This document shows, piece after piece, positions 30,429-41,065 of a stretch of 64,000 bases of DNA. The notes beneath the pieces are model-generated. The model ran no database searches, was not told where the DNA came from, and saw only the letters and a list, made by a program, of their open reading frames with translations. This DNA is from Aradus depressus (taxonomy: Eukaryota > Arthropoda > Insecta > Hemiptera > Aradidae): the NCBI GenBank assembly GCA_963662175.1, contig OY759218.1:15156480-15220479 (forward strand). Reading direction: 5' to 3'. Position numbers and translations under genes: made by a program. How positions within the stretch are numbered: position 1 is the first letter of the stretch; every line of letters starts with the position of its first letter.

Positions 30429-31546
30429 CAAGTAGGGATTTTTCCATTAATATTTTTTAATGATTTTAGTTTTTTCCAAATAACAGTTAATGGCGTATTT
30501 CGATTTAAGGACTCACAAAATTCTGACCAATTTTTCTTTTTACTATCTTTTATGATTCTTTTCGTTTCTAATACTTTCCTTTGATAGTATAGAAAATTGT
30601 CTTTCGACGGATTCCTTTTGTATGTTAAGTAAGCCAGGTGTCGATCCCGGATATGTCTCTCACACTCCGAATTCCACCATGCTTTAGGTTTTCTCGAGTT
30701 GCTGTTAGACGGAAAATTTGACGGAATGGCTTTTTCGCATGCCTCGTTAATGAGATTTATAAATTCATTGTATTTTACGTTTTTACAATTTTGATTGTTC
30801 ATGTAGGATGAAAATGTAGTCCAGTCGGCTTTTTTAATGTTCCACTTATTTTTATGAGAGACCCAGGGATAATTAAATATTTTAGACGAAAAAATAATTG
30901 GCAAGTGGTTGGAGCCCATGGGATCCTGAAGAGTCGCCCATTGAAAACTATGGGCTATGTTCCGGGAAACAAAGGTCAGATCTATGGCAGATAGACGAGT
31001 TTGGTAAATATTGTTTACATAAGTGGGTGAGCCATCGTTCAAAAATACAAGTTGGTTATCGTCTACAGCTTCCATTAAAGCTTCCCCTTTACTATTTGTA
31101 AAACTGGAACCGAAAGCTTGGTGGTGACAGTTAAAATCTCCCCCCAGGACGAGACCCTGGGAGCTGGGGATAGCCCCAATGAAGGTGTTCCACTGAAGGT
31201 GGGAAACGGAACTGTTGGGGTGATTGTACAGCGACACTATAGAGACGGACCTACCTGAGTTCTCTTCCAAGGACACTCCCACAGCCATCAAGCCCTCTAA
31301 TCCTTCAAATAAACTAATTCTGCTAAATGCTATATTGGACCTAATTAAAATAGCCACTCCTGCTCTTCCATCCTCTCGGTCTTCACGGACCACATTATAC
31401 CCCCGGAAGTGAACCGGTCTATTGGGTTTAAACCATGTTTCCGATAAAAGAGCAATATCTATATTTTCTCTAACTAGGCAATATTCTAGAGAACCCTTAT
31501 TCGAGATAGCAGAACGGGCGTTCCATTGTAAAAATTTAAACTGCAT
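30429..31546 (-). CDS. Jockey-like LINE ORF2, apurinic-type endonuclease domain, 3'-truncated
   Basis: Nicks target DNA to prime reverse transcription. Domain order: QWNARS with Asn9, LLSETW with Glu36, SLYNHP with Tyr107, GGDFNCHH with Asp137 and Asn139, SAIDLTF with Asp189, and GSNHLPI at 212-217. In most members the last motif is SDH, so Asn213 replaces the usual Asp; this may inactivate the domain, although some LINE lineages vary here. The endonuclease is followed by a linker ending near VIWKKLKSLKNINGKIPTCI. The reading frame continues to 30284 only through antisense of the inverted RT piece, so the true truncation is about 30429. No stop interrupts about 370 codons, a sign of relatively recent activity. 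The ATG lies 29 bp after the ORF1 stop. Confidence 0.85.
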
Positions 31547-31575
31547 TCTAAGTTACAAAAATTGGACACCCTCCC

Positions 31576-32305
31576 CTATGTATCCATAGGAGGGGGAGCG
31601 GTGTTATTGTGTACCTTATAATCAAGTAAAAATTTGTTCAATAGATCTCCTAAACGTACCAAGGCATGGTCACTCTCTGAATATGTTTTTGTATTTATTT
31701 CATTTATGAGTTGGGAAATTTGATTCATATGATTGTGAATATTCAAAGGAAGAGTAAGTTTTGTTGGAGGTACCTTTCTATCTATAGTGGGACGTGAGAC
31801 GGGCGTAGGAGGTTTTAATTGCTGTATCGGTGAGGCTACTGGGATTGACTTCTGATAAGGGAGGGTGGCGCGGAACGTAGTGCGGGGTCTGGCCCTAGCT
31901 CTGAACGGGGCAGGGTCGACCCTGAGGGGACCAGCCCCTGTCGGGACAGAATCCAGCTGGGGGAAGTGCTCCTCAGACAATAAGGAAAACTGATTAAAAG
32001 ATGCAACCTCGGAGTAAGAAGTATTATTAAGTATTGACTTTCGTTTATTTTCAATTTTCTGTAGATATACGGGCCCTCCACAGTGAAGACAGGTAGGGTT
32101 GGGGGCTGTGGAAGGACATGGATCCGTCTCGTGCTCCCCACCGCAAATCTCACATCGCTTCTTACCCTTACATTGTATCTCAATGTGACCAAAACGTAAA
32201 CACTGCTTGCACTGTCTAAGAGGTTAAATTTAAATTTTACACCTATATGGGCACCCGTCAGAATGCTGTACTCTTTGAGTCACACATGGATTAGAATTAA
32301 CAATA
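31576..32305 (-). pseudogene. LINE ORF1 (gag-like) C-terminal part with zinc knuckles
   Basis: ORF1 of the same jockey-like LINE. Two CCHC knuckles can be read: CKQCLRFGHIEIQC and CEICGGEHETDPC, followed by CLHCGG. A proline-rich tail and a helical segment lead to the stop at 31576. Frame is kept from about 32220 to the stop. Just upstream of the first knuckle (about 32225) a single-base change breaks the frame; the preceding text in the other frame (TGAHIGVKFKFN) is the expected ORF1 sequence. The ORF is cut at 32306 by a pogo-like MITE. ORF1 binds the element RNA in the cytoplasm. No ATG is visible because the N-terminal half is gone. Confidence 0.8.
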
Positions 32306-32908
32306 CAGTAGACTCTCCCTTATCCGGCGTTGCCGGGACCGACGTGACGCCGGATAACAGAAAACGCCGGATAACGGAAATAATCAATTAATGAGAAAAA
32401 AAATATCAATTAAAGCATAAAAAAATGTGTTTTTAGGTGAGCTAAGGAATAAAACAGGTATGTATTTTGTTGATAACATTTATTAAATTGACAAATATGT
32501 ACATACTTTACTAGTTAAGTGTTCATTTCCCGATAAGACGATATTGTTGTGCCACGGACGGGACGGTACCTTTGTTTTTCTATTCTAGGAAACATTTTTT
32601 ATAAATGTTTTATTTTCAACTACGTATTTATTATAATTTATTTATAGGATATTAGTGACGTAATAAAATATTGTATTAGCGCTCCCTTCATTATAAATAC
32701 AATGTACATATAGATGTATGTACATTTAAAAATTCATGGAAGATTCGTGAGTTACGGAATTATTATGTGCTCGTAAATACACGTGGTTCGTATAATTGAT
32801 AACCTAATAATTGAATGTTAATTTTAGTTTAACTTTGATATTATTTTGCGAGCGCCGGATAAGGGAGCGTGCCGGTTAACAGAACGCCGGATAAGGGAGA
32901 GTCTACTG
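32306..32908. mobile_element. Pogo/Tigger-like MITE, copy 1 (603 bp)
   Basis: Ends CAGTAGACTCTCCCTTATCC and its reverse complement, flanked by TA on both sides. Subterminal 'gccggataacgga' units recur. No transposase. Related copies lie at 34813-35419 and 56862-57354. It sits at the break in the LINE ORF1. Confidence 0.9.
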
Positions 32909-33009
32909 TACTACTAAAAAAAATGAAATGAATAAATAAATACTTGAATAAGGTAATGATTCTATTAGAAGTTATTTCCTCCCTCACCGTCTTCTCCGGT
33001 GTGTATGTT

Positions 33010-33440
33010 CGCTTTTTTATTTTTTTATACTTTTAGTATAAGAAAGGATGGTAATCGTGCGAAAATCCGAGATCTAGTTTTCAACTGAATTACACACTTC
33101 AAGGTCCCCTGAATATGAACGATTGTAGCTAAGAATTTGAAATGAAGATGTCTAACTGTACTAACTTATATCTGATTAGATTTTGGCCGAAATCAGACGA
33201 AACCGCGTATACTCATAGCCTAATCAAAAATCTCTTCAAATAAAAGTTGTGGAGGAAACTGAAAGGCACATTTTATCTAGAGATAAATGCTGAAAACTGT
33301 CCTAAAAAATCTTTTTGAAACCTTCTTTCTTACACATTTGCTTTATTTACGCAAAAATGGTTTGACCTACCGAAAAATGTGTTCCTATCAAAAATGATCT
33401 TTATTAAATTTCTAATATTGTGTCCTCATCACATCAATTG
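33010..33440 (+). repeat. Rep-B dispersed repeat copy
   Basis: 'agtataagaaaggatggtaatcgtgcgaaaatccgag', 'ttttggccgaaatcaga', 'aaataaaagttgtgga', 'gacctaccgaaaaatg', with the middle partly deleted. Confidence 0.6.
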
Positions 33441-33590
33441 CCACATCATTTTTTTTTCTCATACGGATATGTAAATACTTTTTCATCTTCAACAAAAAAA
33501 TCTTAAAATCACGAGGTCTGCTGATAGTAGAGCAGTAAACGATTTAAAAAGAGAGTGATATAATTGTAAAATTTTACTAGTTATTTATTA

Positions 33591-33986
33591 TTGTAGGAAT
33601 ATTGAGGGTCAGTCAAAGATAGAAAAAAACACTATTCAAACGCCAACGTTTCGATATATTTTATATCATCATCAGGGCCTACAAACATGGGGGGGAATCA
33701 AGATTATAATCACAATTAAACAAAATTAGTGTGTTGATAAACATTATTGAACGTTAAAATAGACATTGTAACGAGTTAAATGTCTATTTTAACTTTCAGT
33801 AATGTTTATTAACACACTAATTTTGTTTAATTGTGATTCTAATCTAGATTCCCCCCCATGTTTGTAGGCCCTGATGATGATATAAAATATATCGAAACGT
33901 TGGCGTTTGAATAGTGTTTTCTTCCATCTTTGACTGACCCTCAATATTCCTACAATTAGAATCTACAGTCACTAATTAACATCTAC
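33591..33986. mobile_element. Palindromic Penelope-like element (396 bp)
   Basis: Exact 11-bp duplication gttatttatta at 33580-33590 and 33987-33997. Arms of about 170 bp: 'aggaatattgagggtcagtc', 'caaacgccaacgtttcgat', 'atcatcatcagggcctac'. Both arms contain CTGATGAT, a GATAT/ATATC hairpin and GAAACG (33649-33675 minus, 33871-33897 plus). It is longer than its relatives because the arms extend further inward. No protein. Confidence 0.8.
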
Positions 33987-33999
33987 GTTATTTATTAGA

Positions 34000-34810
34000 T
34001 TATTAATTATTTTTTATTAATTAGGTAATTACTATTGTTTTTTACATAAAGGTCTTTGTGGAATCAGCATCGTTAAATTATATCTGCTCTCAAAGTATAG
34101 AAGAGCAGGCAAACCAGAAAAATGTTTTTATATATGTCTCTTCTCCTCTCCTCCACATTCTACTTAAATAAAATCAATCATTGGGAAAACGTCCAAAAAT
34201 GTCGTCAAATAGCTTGACATCTAGACTAACAGTCGTCAGGTCCAAACATTCGCAAACAAATGTTTCTAAGGATTGGAAACCCTGCTAGCAGTATTCATCT
34301 TCTGTAATGCCCTACCCCATTTCTTGAAAACAGTAGAAAATTTTTTATAAAAAATCTATTCGGAATTTTTTTCTCATTGTTTAAAAAGAGGAAAAAATAA
34401 CCATAATTTAAAAGTCGTGTTTCGTTTATAAAAGCTTTAATTCTTTCTTTCATTTTTATTTTCTTGGCAGAGCTCCTCCACCAATATCCTATAATTTATA
34501 TAGTAATTACTTTTGTTTAATATTTTTGTTATTATCATTCAATTTATTAGTTATATGTTATTTTCTTACATATATATATATTATATTTTTTTAAATATTC
34601 TTCGCTCTTTTTTTTTTTTTTTCATTTTCAATATTCCATGATCGCAGCGAAATATCATCATGAAAGAAGATTCATCTTAAAGGAACAAATATAAAGTATT
34701 TTTTATTAAAAATATAAATAGTAGGTAATGTATTAGGAATTGTATTATATTATTTATTTTTTTTAGTGGTTGGTATAAGAACGGCTAGTTATGCCCACAT
34801 CACATATAGG
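34000..34810. other. Unassigned AT-rich stretch
   Basis: No supported feature. A T run lies near 34610. Confidence 0.35.
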
Positions 34811-34812
34811 TA

Positions 34813-35419
34813 CAGTAGACTCTCCCTTATCCGGCGTTGCCGCGACCGAATTGACGCCGGATAATAGAAAACGTCGGATAACGGAAGTCATCAATTAATG
34901 AGAAAAATATATCAATTAAAGCATAAAAAAAAGTGTTTTTAGGTGAGCTAAGGAATAAAACATGTAGGTATGTATTTTGTTGATAACATTTATTAAATTG
35001 ACAAATATGTGCATACTGAACATTGATTTATTATATGTACTTACATATGTACATACATATATTTATCCAAGCATTAAAAAGATATTTTGAAATCTGCGTT
35101 TAATTACATTCATATTTAAAACAAAATCTAAAATTCTAAAAATATTATTTGTAAAAAAATCGTAATCGGTAAAAAATCGGCGTTCCCTTCATTATAAATA
35201 CAATGTACATATGTATGTATATATGTACAATAAAAATACATAAACGATTCGTGAGTTACGGAATTAATATGTGCTCGTAAATACACGTGGCTCATATAAT
35301 TGATACATAATTTAATAATTGAATGTTAATTTTAGTTTAACAAATTTGATATTATTTTGCAAGCGCCAGATAAGGGAGCGCGCCGGTTAACAGAACGCCG
35401 GATAAGGGAGAGTCTACTG
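34813..35419. mobile_element. Pogo/Tigger-like MITE, copy 2 (607 bp)
   Basis: TA-flanked at 34811-34812 and 35420-35421, same ends as copy 1. The inner body is related at both sides ('gtgagctaaggaataaaac', 'gtgctcgtaaatacacgtgg') but differs in the middle. Confidence 0.9.
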
Positions 35420-35424
35420 TATTT

Positions 35425-35740
35425 TGGGGAGACTGAAGGCCAATTTGTTGTATGTTTCAAACCATATTCATCTTCATTGTTATTCATTTAGTTTGATGAT
35501 AGGAAAATCTTCTAATTTTATTATTATTTTTATGTCATCTTTTTGTTAAATATACAAACATTTTTTCACACATATCACATATAAATTAGTTTATTTTGTT
35601 AGAATTAGGTAAGTAATTTTTATCTTTAATTTTAGTTTTACCACAGTTCATTGGAAGTAAATGTTTCAGAACAAACAAATACCTAATTGTAAGCCAAGGA
35701 AATCTTCTAGTTGAAATCCCAACAGCTCCGTTACCTACCT
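35425..35740. other. Unassigned stretch
   Basis: Nothing supported; AT-rich. Confidence 0.35.
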
Positions 35741-35744
35741 CATG

Positions 35745-36100
35745 TCCTATAGAATAGAATAGAGTTTTATTTGTGTTACATTTAGGATACATAATGTTAC
35801 AAATAGTCAAAATTACAAAATATCATCTCAAAGTATTGTAAAAGTATCTATATCTTTTATAGAGTAGATTGGCTCATTAATTATCATCCTTTTAATTACT
35901 TTTAACAAACTTTTCAAAGGAAGATCTCTCACTTCTTGTGCTAATTTATTATACAATTTAATTCCTATTATCTCAGGATTATTGAATGTTTTTGTCTTTT
36001 TACATAACAGAAGAGCAAGGTCACTACAGTTTCTAGTTCTTACAGAGCTAATATCACAGACTTTTTTAAACCTATTTGTATTATGTTTTATATATAAATG
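35745..36100 (-). mobile_element. 5'-truncated CR1/L2-like LINE 3' end
   Basis: On the minus strand the coding tail is followed by a short UTR with 'aacacaaataaaactctatt' and a (CTATT)n microsatellite end. This tail form is common in CR1/L2-type LINEs. No target duplication was found. Confidence 0.65.
35828..36098 (-). pseudogene. C terminus of a CR1/L2-like reverse transcriptase ORF
   Basis: About 90 codons without an ATG, ending in TGA at 35828. Visible words are VRTRNCSDLALLLCKKTKTF, IIGIKLYNKLAQEVRDLP and a final SIKDIDTFTIL. This is the typical end of CR1-like LINE proteins, where an 'iklYNkLP.ei..l' block and a short 'fys...f' tail close the ORF. No RT catalytic motif is present. The frame is intact over its whole remaining length. 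It is preceded by 'atatataaatg' AT-rich DNA. Confidence 0.7.
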
Positions 36101-36144
36101 AAATATATGTATGGTTTGCGCTCAGCAAACTTGTTAGTATTTAT

Positions 36145-36195
36145 AAATGAACTTGACGATGGTGTAATGCAGAAACCGGTATTTTTTGTATACAT
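36145..36195 (+). repeat. Penelope-type motif, degenerate
   Basis: CTTGACGAT at 36152, 'ggtgtaatgca' and GAAACCGG at 36172. The initial CTGA has become CTTGA and the stem is imperfect. Confidence 0.4.
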
Positions 36196-36297
36196 TTTTT
36201 TGTAGTATATAGATATTTAAAAAAAAAAAGTTTATTTTATTTATAATTAGTTAATATGTCTCATGCCCGGGCTTAAACTTCAAGGTCATATAGCCTA

Positions 36298-36385
36298 AGT
36301 TATGAACCTCAATATTCAGCAAGGTGGCGACTTTACCTCAGTTCCCAGCTGCATCAGCAGTCTACATCCGGGAAACTATATAACA
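36298..36385 (+). repeat. Truncated 5' LTR (U3 part)
   Basis: Matches 37771-37855 except for a few differences, including three extra bases (tca) near 36353. It ends just after the TATA-like 'actatataaca'. Confidence 0.85.
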
Positions 36386-36391
36386 AATTTT

Positions 36392-37762
36392 AGACTAACT
36401 ATAATCGTCTTAGAGATAAAATTAATAATTTGTTCAGTAAAAAACGAAATAAAAGAGGACTCATTAATGAACTTAAGAAATATAATGAAAGCTATTTCAG
36501 GAAATCTGGACTCAGGGGATGGCGAAAAGTATGATTTTCTATTTAGAAAGATTAGTAAAAAATCAACACATACTTCAAAGTCAAAACTTAGAGACCATTA
36601 GACTAAACAAAGATATGATAACGAAATTTAATAAACAAATTGAAAATATACAGCATAGTTAGTGATAGAATCATACATTTTGCAAATAAATGAATTCATC
36701 AAAGAAACCATATCCTGGGAAAATGTCCTCATAATAAAAGATACAATAAACCAATTAATTCTTTTAACTATAAATTTGATAGAAATAACTTCCGAAATTG
36801 AAGCAAGCCTCACTTTTTGCAATTTAAATAAGTTACATAGTTCCATTATACCCCTGGACGAATTAAAGAAATTAATTAATTCAAATCATTCAAATCTGAA
36901 CCTCTGGGATATAACTCTACAGATGACTACTCACTGTAAGCTAGGAGATAGTGAAATAGAATATTTGCTGGAGATTCCAATGTACGAGAATAATCATGAA
37001 AATAAATTGTTACAAATAACTCCTATTCCAACAATTAACCAAGACAATATGTTCATGTTGGACGAAATAAAAAATTTTATTATTCAAAGGAAATTCCAAC
37101 TGCTGGTGACAGATTATTGTAATAAAATTCAACAACATTTTTATTTAACTGATTATTTAGAGGCTAATGAATGTATTAGCGAAATTATTGATAACTGTGA
37201 AAATATAAATAATTTCTAATAATTATTGCAAATATCATAGAGTAACTGCAGGTTTTATGGTTACCAAAATAGATAATTCTAATATTGCCATTATTGTAAG
37301 TACAATAGAAAAGGATTTAAATAATGTTCGGAATATGTAAAACACACAAAAGTTAAAGGTGTATACAGATTTAGAACCGAGAAAAACTGTATTATAAATA
37401 ATTATAACTTAGTAAATTATACTACTGAAGCTAAAGAAATTATATTTGAAAATATTAAATTTTACATACCAATAGGGCAGAACCAGTTTAGCAATAGGAC
37501 AATAAAGCTAAAACATGTAGACAAACAGAACGATATCTCTAGATAACAAGAAATTAATTTGGAAAATAACAATCATACTATTATTAATACTGTTGTAATT
37601 TTTATTGTAATTATTTGTATTTTCTTAAAGATAAGTAGAAATAAGTTAAAAGGTCAAAAGAAGGAATCTAAAGAAATCCAACCGTCGGAACTTCAGAACA
37701 TTCCAACGAACTTCGTCAAACCCGATGAAGCTCGAAAAACTTCGGATAAAGTCCCATTTTAG
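36392..37762 (+). pseudogene. env: Errantivirus-like envelope (baculovirus F-like) gene, broken
   Basis: Membrane fusion protein homolog, inactive. A furin-type site RNKR followed by GLIN (36445-36468) is in one frame. The next segment, with IMKAISGNLDSGDGEKYD (about 36487-36540), is in another, so a frame shift separates them; the GNLD..DGEKYD pattern is characteristic of the region after the fusion peptide in baculovirus F-like proteins. A stop near 36600 follows. The longest open part (36662-37219, 185 codons) is an alpha-helical ectodomain with IEASLTFCNLNKLHSSI, typical of the family. After further stops, 37559-37762 has one hydrophobic membrane segment (VVIFIVIICIF) and a basic, charged cytoplasmic tail. 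The N-terminal part is missing. Frame breaks and stops exclude function. Confidence 0.75.
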
Positions 37763-37770
37763 GCGGGAGG
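37763..37770 (+). promoter_or_regulatory. Polypurine tract
   Basis: Purine-rich ggcgggagg immediately before the 3' LTR, the expected plus-strand primer site of a gypsy-type element. It overlaps the end of the env frame. Confidence 0.7.
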
Positions 37771-37968
37771 AGTTATGAACCTCAATATTCAGCAAGGTGG
37801 CGACTTTACGTCAGTTCCCAGCTGCAGCAGTCTACATCCGGGAAACTATATAACACCTTCCCCACCTCTCCAGGTGCAGTCTTCCTGTGTATTGTTTTGT
37901 ATAGATGTAAATTTAAAATAAAATATATTTTTTTTTTAAAGTGACTTTCCTTGAGAAAATATATAAGT
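37771..37968 (+). repeat. 3' LTR of the errantivirus-like element (198 bp)
   Basis: AGTTATGAACC start, TATA-like 'aactatataaca' and poly(A)-signal-like 'aaataaaatat' in normal order. Ends '...gagaaaatatataagt'. It would drive and terminate transcription. Confidence 0.8.
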
Positions 37969-38102
37969 CCTACTATCAGAGCGCTCTTTCATCACTCTGG
38001 TGGACATGAGCCCGGCTCTACTATAGGAATCCTAAGTTTTGGTTTTTAGTTTAAACTAAGGGCCTCGGCCGGATTTCTAACCAGCGATTTTCTTCTTGTT
38101 TT

Positions 38103-38405
38103 AGAACACGATAACTCCCGATAAAATGAATGTACAAATATGAAATTTTATATTTAAATTCAAAATCCCATAAGGATGGTACCTATTTATTTTCCGCGTA
38201 ATCAGAGAAGAGGGGCTCGAGTTCAATACCCTAGTAACTGCCGATGTAATTAATGTATCGACACAAAATTTAGTATGATTCAGAAGCCACTACTTAAGTT
38301 AAATACTGAATTTTAGTCCAAATAGTCGATTGGATCTGGAGGGAGAGCGAAGACGTATTTTATTAATTCGAGTTGTGGAGCCGGTGATTCATCGACTACT
38401 TTTTT
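38103..38405 (+). repeat. Rep-A fragment
   Basis: 'gaacacgataactcccgataaaatg', a shortened set of units, 'ggatctggagggagagcg', and the end 'gccggtgattcatcgac'. Confidence 0.6.
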
Positions 38406-38409
38406 AAAT

Positions 38410-38900
38410 CATTTATAGGTATATGAATATAAATAATGCATAATTGAATGGACTAATTATATTTTCTCTTTTGAAGTCCTAATTTGCAATTAAATATACA
38501 TTATTGCTATATGTTTTACCTTAAAAATATTCCCTCCGGTTTGGAGTAATTTAATTCTAGTATATGAGTATTTTTTAATTAACTTAAATCCCTAAGAGGG
38601 TTCTCTTTAATTAAAAAATATATATTTTTATCATATTGCAGTTATATAAATACATTTTAAATATCAAGGATAAACTGATGTTTCGCATACATTTTGGTTC
38701 CTGATGATTGAAAGAATAACATATTTTTTTTGTAAATTCAAGGAATTTTTTTCTTATAAGAAACACTCATGCCAAAAATGTGAGAGTAGGGGCGGATTTA
38801 TGGTGCCTCTTTGCCGAATTGCAATTGTAACATTACAATTTTTTTTTCAAATAGAGCACATTTTTGAAGTCAGAAATTTGAGACAAAACATGAAAAAAAA
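38410..38900. other. Unassigned AT-rich stretch
   Basis: No supported feature. The open frame at 38704-38991 has no recognisable domain. Confidence 0.35.
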
Positions 38901-38904
38901 ACCG

Positions 38905-39005
38905 ATTTCCCGGAAAATTAATGGGTGCCGTCCTTATGAGATTTTGAATTTAAATATAAAATTTCATGAGTTATTTGGGTTTTTGTGTTAAAGCTTCCCT
39001 CTAAT

Positions 39006-39036
<31 letters not shown>

Positions 39037-39590
39037 AGGGCGCCGGTAGCTCAGTGGTATGCGTGTTTGCCTTCTGAGCTCAAGAACGTGGATTCGAAAC
39101 CCGACCGAGGCCCTTAGTTTATTTTATCTGGGAGGTAAAATAAACTTAAGCACGCCGTCCTTCGGATGGGACGTTAAGCGATGGTCCCGAGCCTGTACGA
39201 TGTCAGGTACTCGTTAAAGACCCCTACCCAAGGTGAATATAAATTTAGGGTAGGCAAAATTTAGGACTCCCACAGTAGAGTCGGGCTCATGTCCACCAGA
39301 GTGACGAAAGAGCGCTCTTGTAGTAGGCGATATGACCTCGTAGTTAAAGCCCGGGCATGAGTCATAAAACCTAACCTAATCCCCCCCTCGTCCCTTCAGC
39401 CGATTTGGCTATTAGTCGTCGTTCTTGGGGTATTGAATACACATATAAAATGTCGTGTCGACACATTCATTCTATGAGAAAAACATTTGTATTTTCATTT
39501 TTGGAATTAGGGGTAAACTAAAATTCAACATAGAATTCCTGATTGGTTACATAACTTCCCCTATACTTCGTACAGCTGGCGATGTAAAGA
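38905..39590 (-). repeat. Rep-A copy interrupted by a SINE
   Basis: 38905-39036 ends in a C run. After the SINE, 39377-39590 continues with 'gccgatttggctatt', 'cacattcattctatgag' and 'cttcgtacagctggcgatg'. The C run next to the SINE has been enlarged. Confidence 0.65.
39037..39376 (+). mobile_element. tRNA-derived SINE, full length
   Basis: Head 'gggcgccggtagctcagtgg', B box with 'gattcgaaacccgacc', CCTAACCTAA tail. The flanking 'ctaat-ccccc' words on both sides suggest a duplication within the C-rich target, but the homopolymer blurs it. Confidence 0.9.
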
Positions 39591-39805
39591 ACATGCTTTT
39601 TTTTCCTCTACAACTTGTATATGACTTCGATATTTTTTATTCTTTCGGGGAGGGGAGGCTTCTCCACATACATATTTCCGCCAATGGAAGAGTTATGGCT
39701 AGGTTGACGTGAAAAGAGTATCTATATAGGAGGGGAAAACCATTTTAGTGCCCTTTGAGTGGGTGATTGCAATTTACTGACGGCTTTGATCTTTGTTTGT
39801 TTGTT

Positions 39806-40090
39806 TGTGACTCATGCCCGGACTTCAACTATGAAGGTTTTATTGCCTACTTCCAGGGGGCATTTAGCCGCTCTGATGGATATGAGCTCGATTGCACAGT
39901 GGCAATCTTAATATTTGCCTACCCATGATTAGTTAGGTAAGGCGTGTTTAACGAGTACTGCATAGGTATGGGGCCAACGCTTAAAATCTCATCCGAAGAA
40001 CGGCATTCTCAAAGTTTTTTTCACCTCTCCCAGATAAAAGATCCCTCTCTTCAACGGGTCGCTTTGATCTTGAATTGTATCGAACGATTG
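39806..40090 (-). mobile_element. SINE copy, diverged
   Basis: 'tgactcatgcccggac' at its 3' end, then 'tatgagctcgattgcacagtgg', 'acgagtactgcataggtatgg' and 'catccgaagaacggc'. The tRNA-like head is lost or altered beyond 40060. Confidence 0.7.
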
Positions 40091-40199
40091 TTACCTTTGT
40101 AGATCTTTATCGTTACCGGTAACAAAAGCTTCACTGAAGTACTCGGAAATTCCAGCTGAAGTGATTTCTAACACAATCATATATAGGTATAAATATATA

Positions 40200-40620
40200 T
40201 GGCCACGCTCACCTCCCTATTTTCCATATAATTTCCTCTAGGCTCTAGTTAAGACAAGAGTGTTACTAACCTAATAGACTAGGCTCACCTCCCAATTTTC
40301 GATATAATTTCCTCTAGGCTCAAGTTAACACAAGAGTGTTATTAACTTAATAGACTAGGCTCACCTCCCAATTTTCGATATAATTTCCTCTAGGCTCAAG
40401 TTAAGACAAGAGTGTTACTAACTTTATTAAGTTAGTAACACTCTTTACTAGACTAGGCTCACCTCCCAATTTTCGATATAATTTCCTCTAGGCTCTAGTT
40501 AAGATAGGAGTGTTACTAACCTAATAGACTAGGCTCACCTCCCAATTTTCGATATAATTTATATTTATAAGGCTCTAGTTAAGATAGGAGTGTTACTAAC
40601 TTAATAGACCAGGCTCATCT
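40200..40620 (+). repeat. 76-bp tandem array, about six units
   Basis: Unit anchor 'aggctcacctccc' at about 40208, 40281, 40357, 40455, 40531, with a decayed unit at 40611. Each has 'tttcgatataatttcctctagg' and 'agagtgttactaac'. The fourth spacing is 98 because a 22-bp insert makes a local inverted repeat at 40425-40450. Confidence 0.9.
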
Positions 40621-40624
40621 TTGT

Positions 40625-41060
40625 AAGTAGGTCAGCTTCTGATATTGAACCGAACACCTCCCCTCTCAGACATTCCTGAAAGAACGAGAATTCTTCCACA
40701 CATATTTCCTCAATATTGCGCCATCCTTCTCTCTTTCAGCTGAATTCAATACCTCTCTCTATTTGAATAAGAGAAAATTGATAAAACATTCATATGTGAA
40801 TCACCTCAGTACTGAATTGGTTTCCTTTTAAGTTGCCGCTCCTCCTCTAAATTCATCCTCTTTTCCTGCTCTTACTGTCCCAGTGGACGGCTATAGGTTC
40901 CGCTCTCCCCCTATATGCTCTCTGCTCTTTGTCTGATACGGCCGGAAATCAATTATGTGTATTTACTCATGACCTACTGGCTACATTCTTATATTAAATT
41001 TCGAAAATATATAATCATTATATCGGGAGTAATTAGGATTTTTAGTAGTTAGTTATGAGT
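40625..41060. other. Unassigned stretch
   Basis: No supported feature. Confidence 0.35.
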
Positions 41061-41065
41061 CTCTC

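Larger units (their letters stand above)
36298..37968 (+). mobile_element. Env-only errantivirus-like remnant with CCTA duplication
   Basis: Flanked by CCTA at 36294-36297 and 37969-37972; errantiviruses make 4-bp duplications. It starts AGTTATGA, as many gypsy-type errantivirus LTRs start AGTTA. The first 88 bp match the start of the 3' LTR. Then gag and pol are absent and an env-like coding region follows directly. The element therefore lost everything from the TATA box of the 5' LTR to within env. Confidence 0.8.
36255..38098 (-). mobile_element. SINE interrupted by an errantivirus-like remnant
   Basis: 36255-36297 has 'tctcatgcccgggctt' and 'aaggtcatatagccta'. 37969-38098 resumes with 'cctactatcagagcgctc' and ends at 'ctaagggcctcgg'. 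The uninterrupted order is seen at 61700-61800. The tRNA-like head is lost at the right. Confidence 0.8.
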
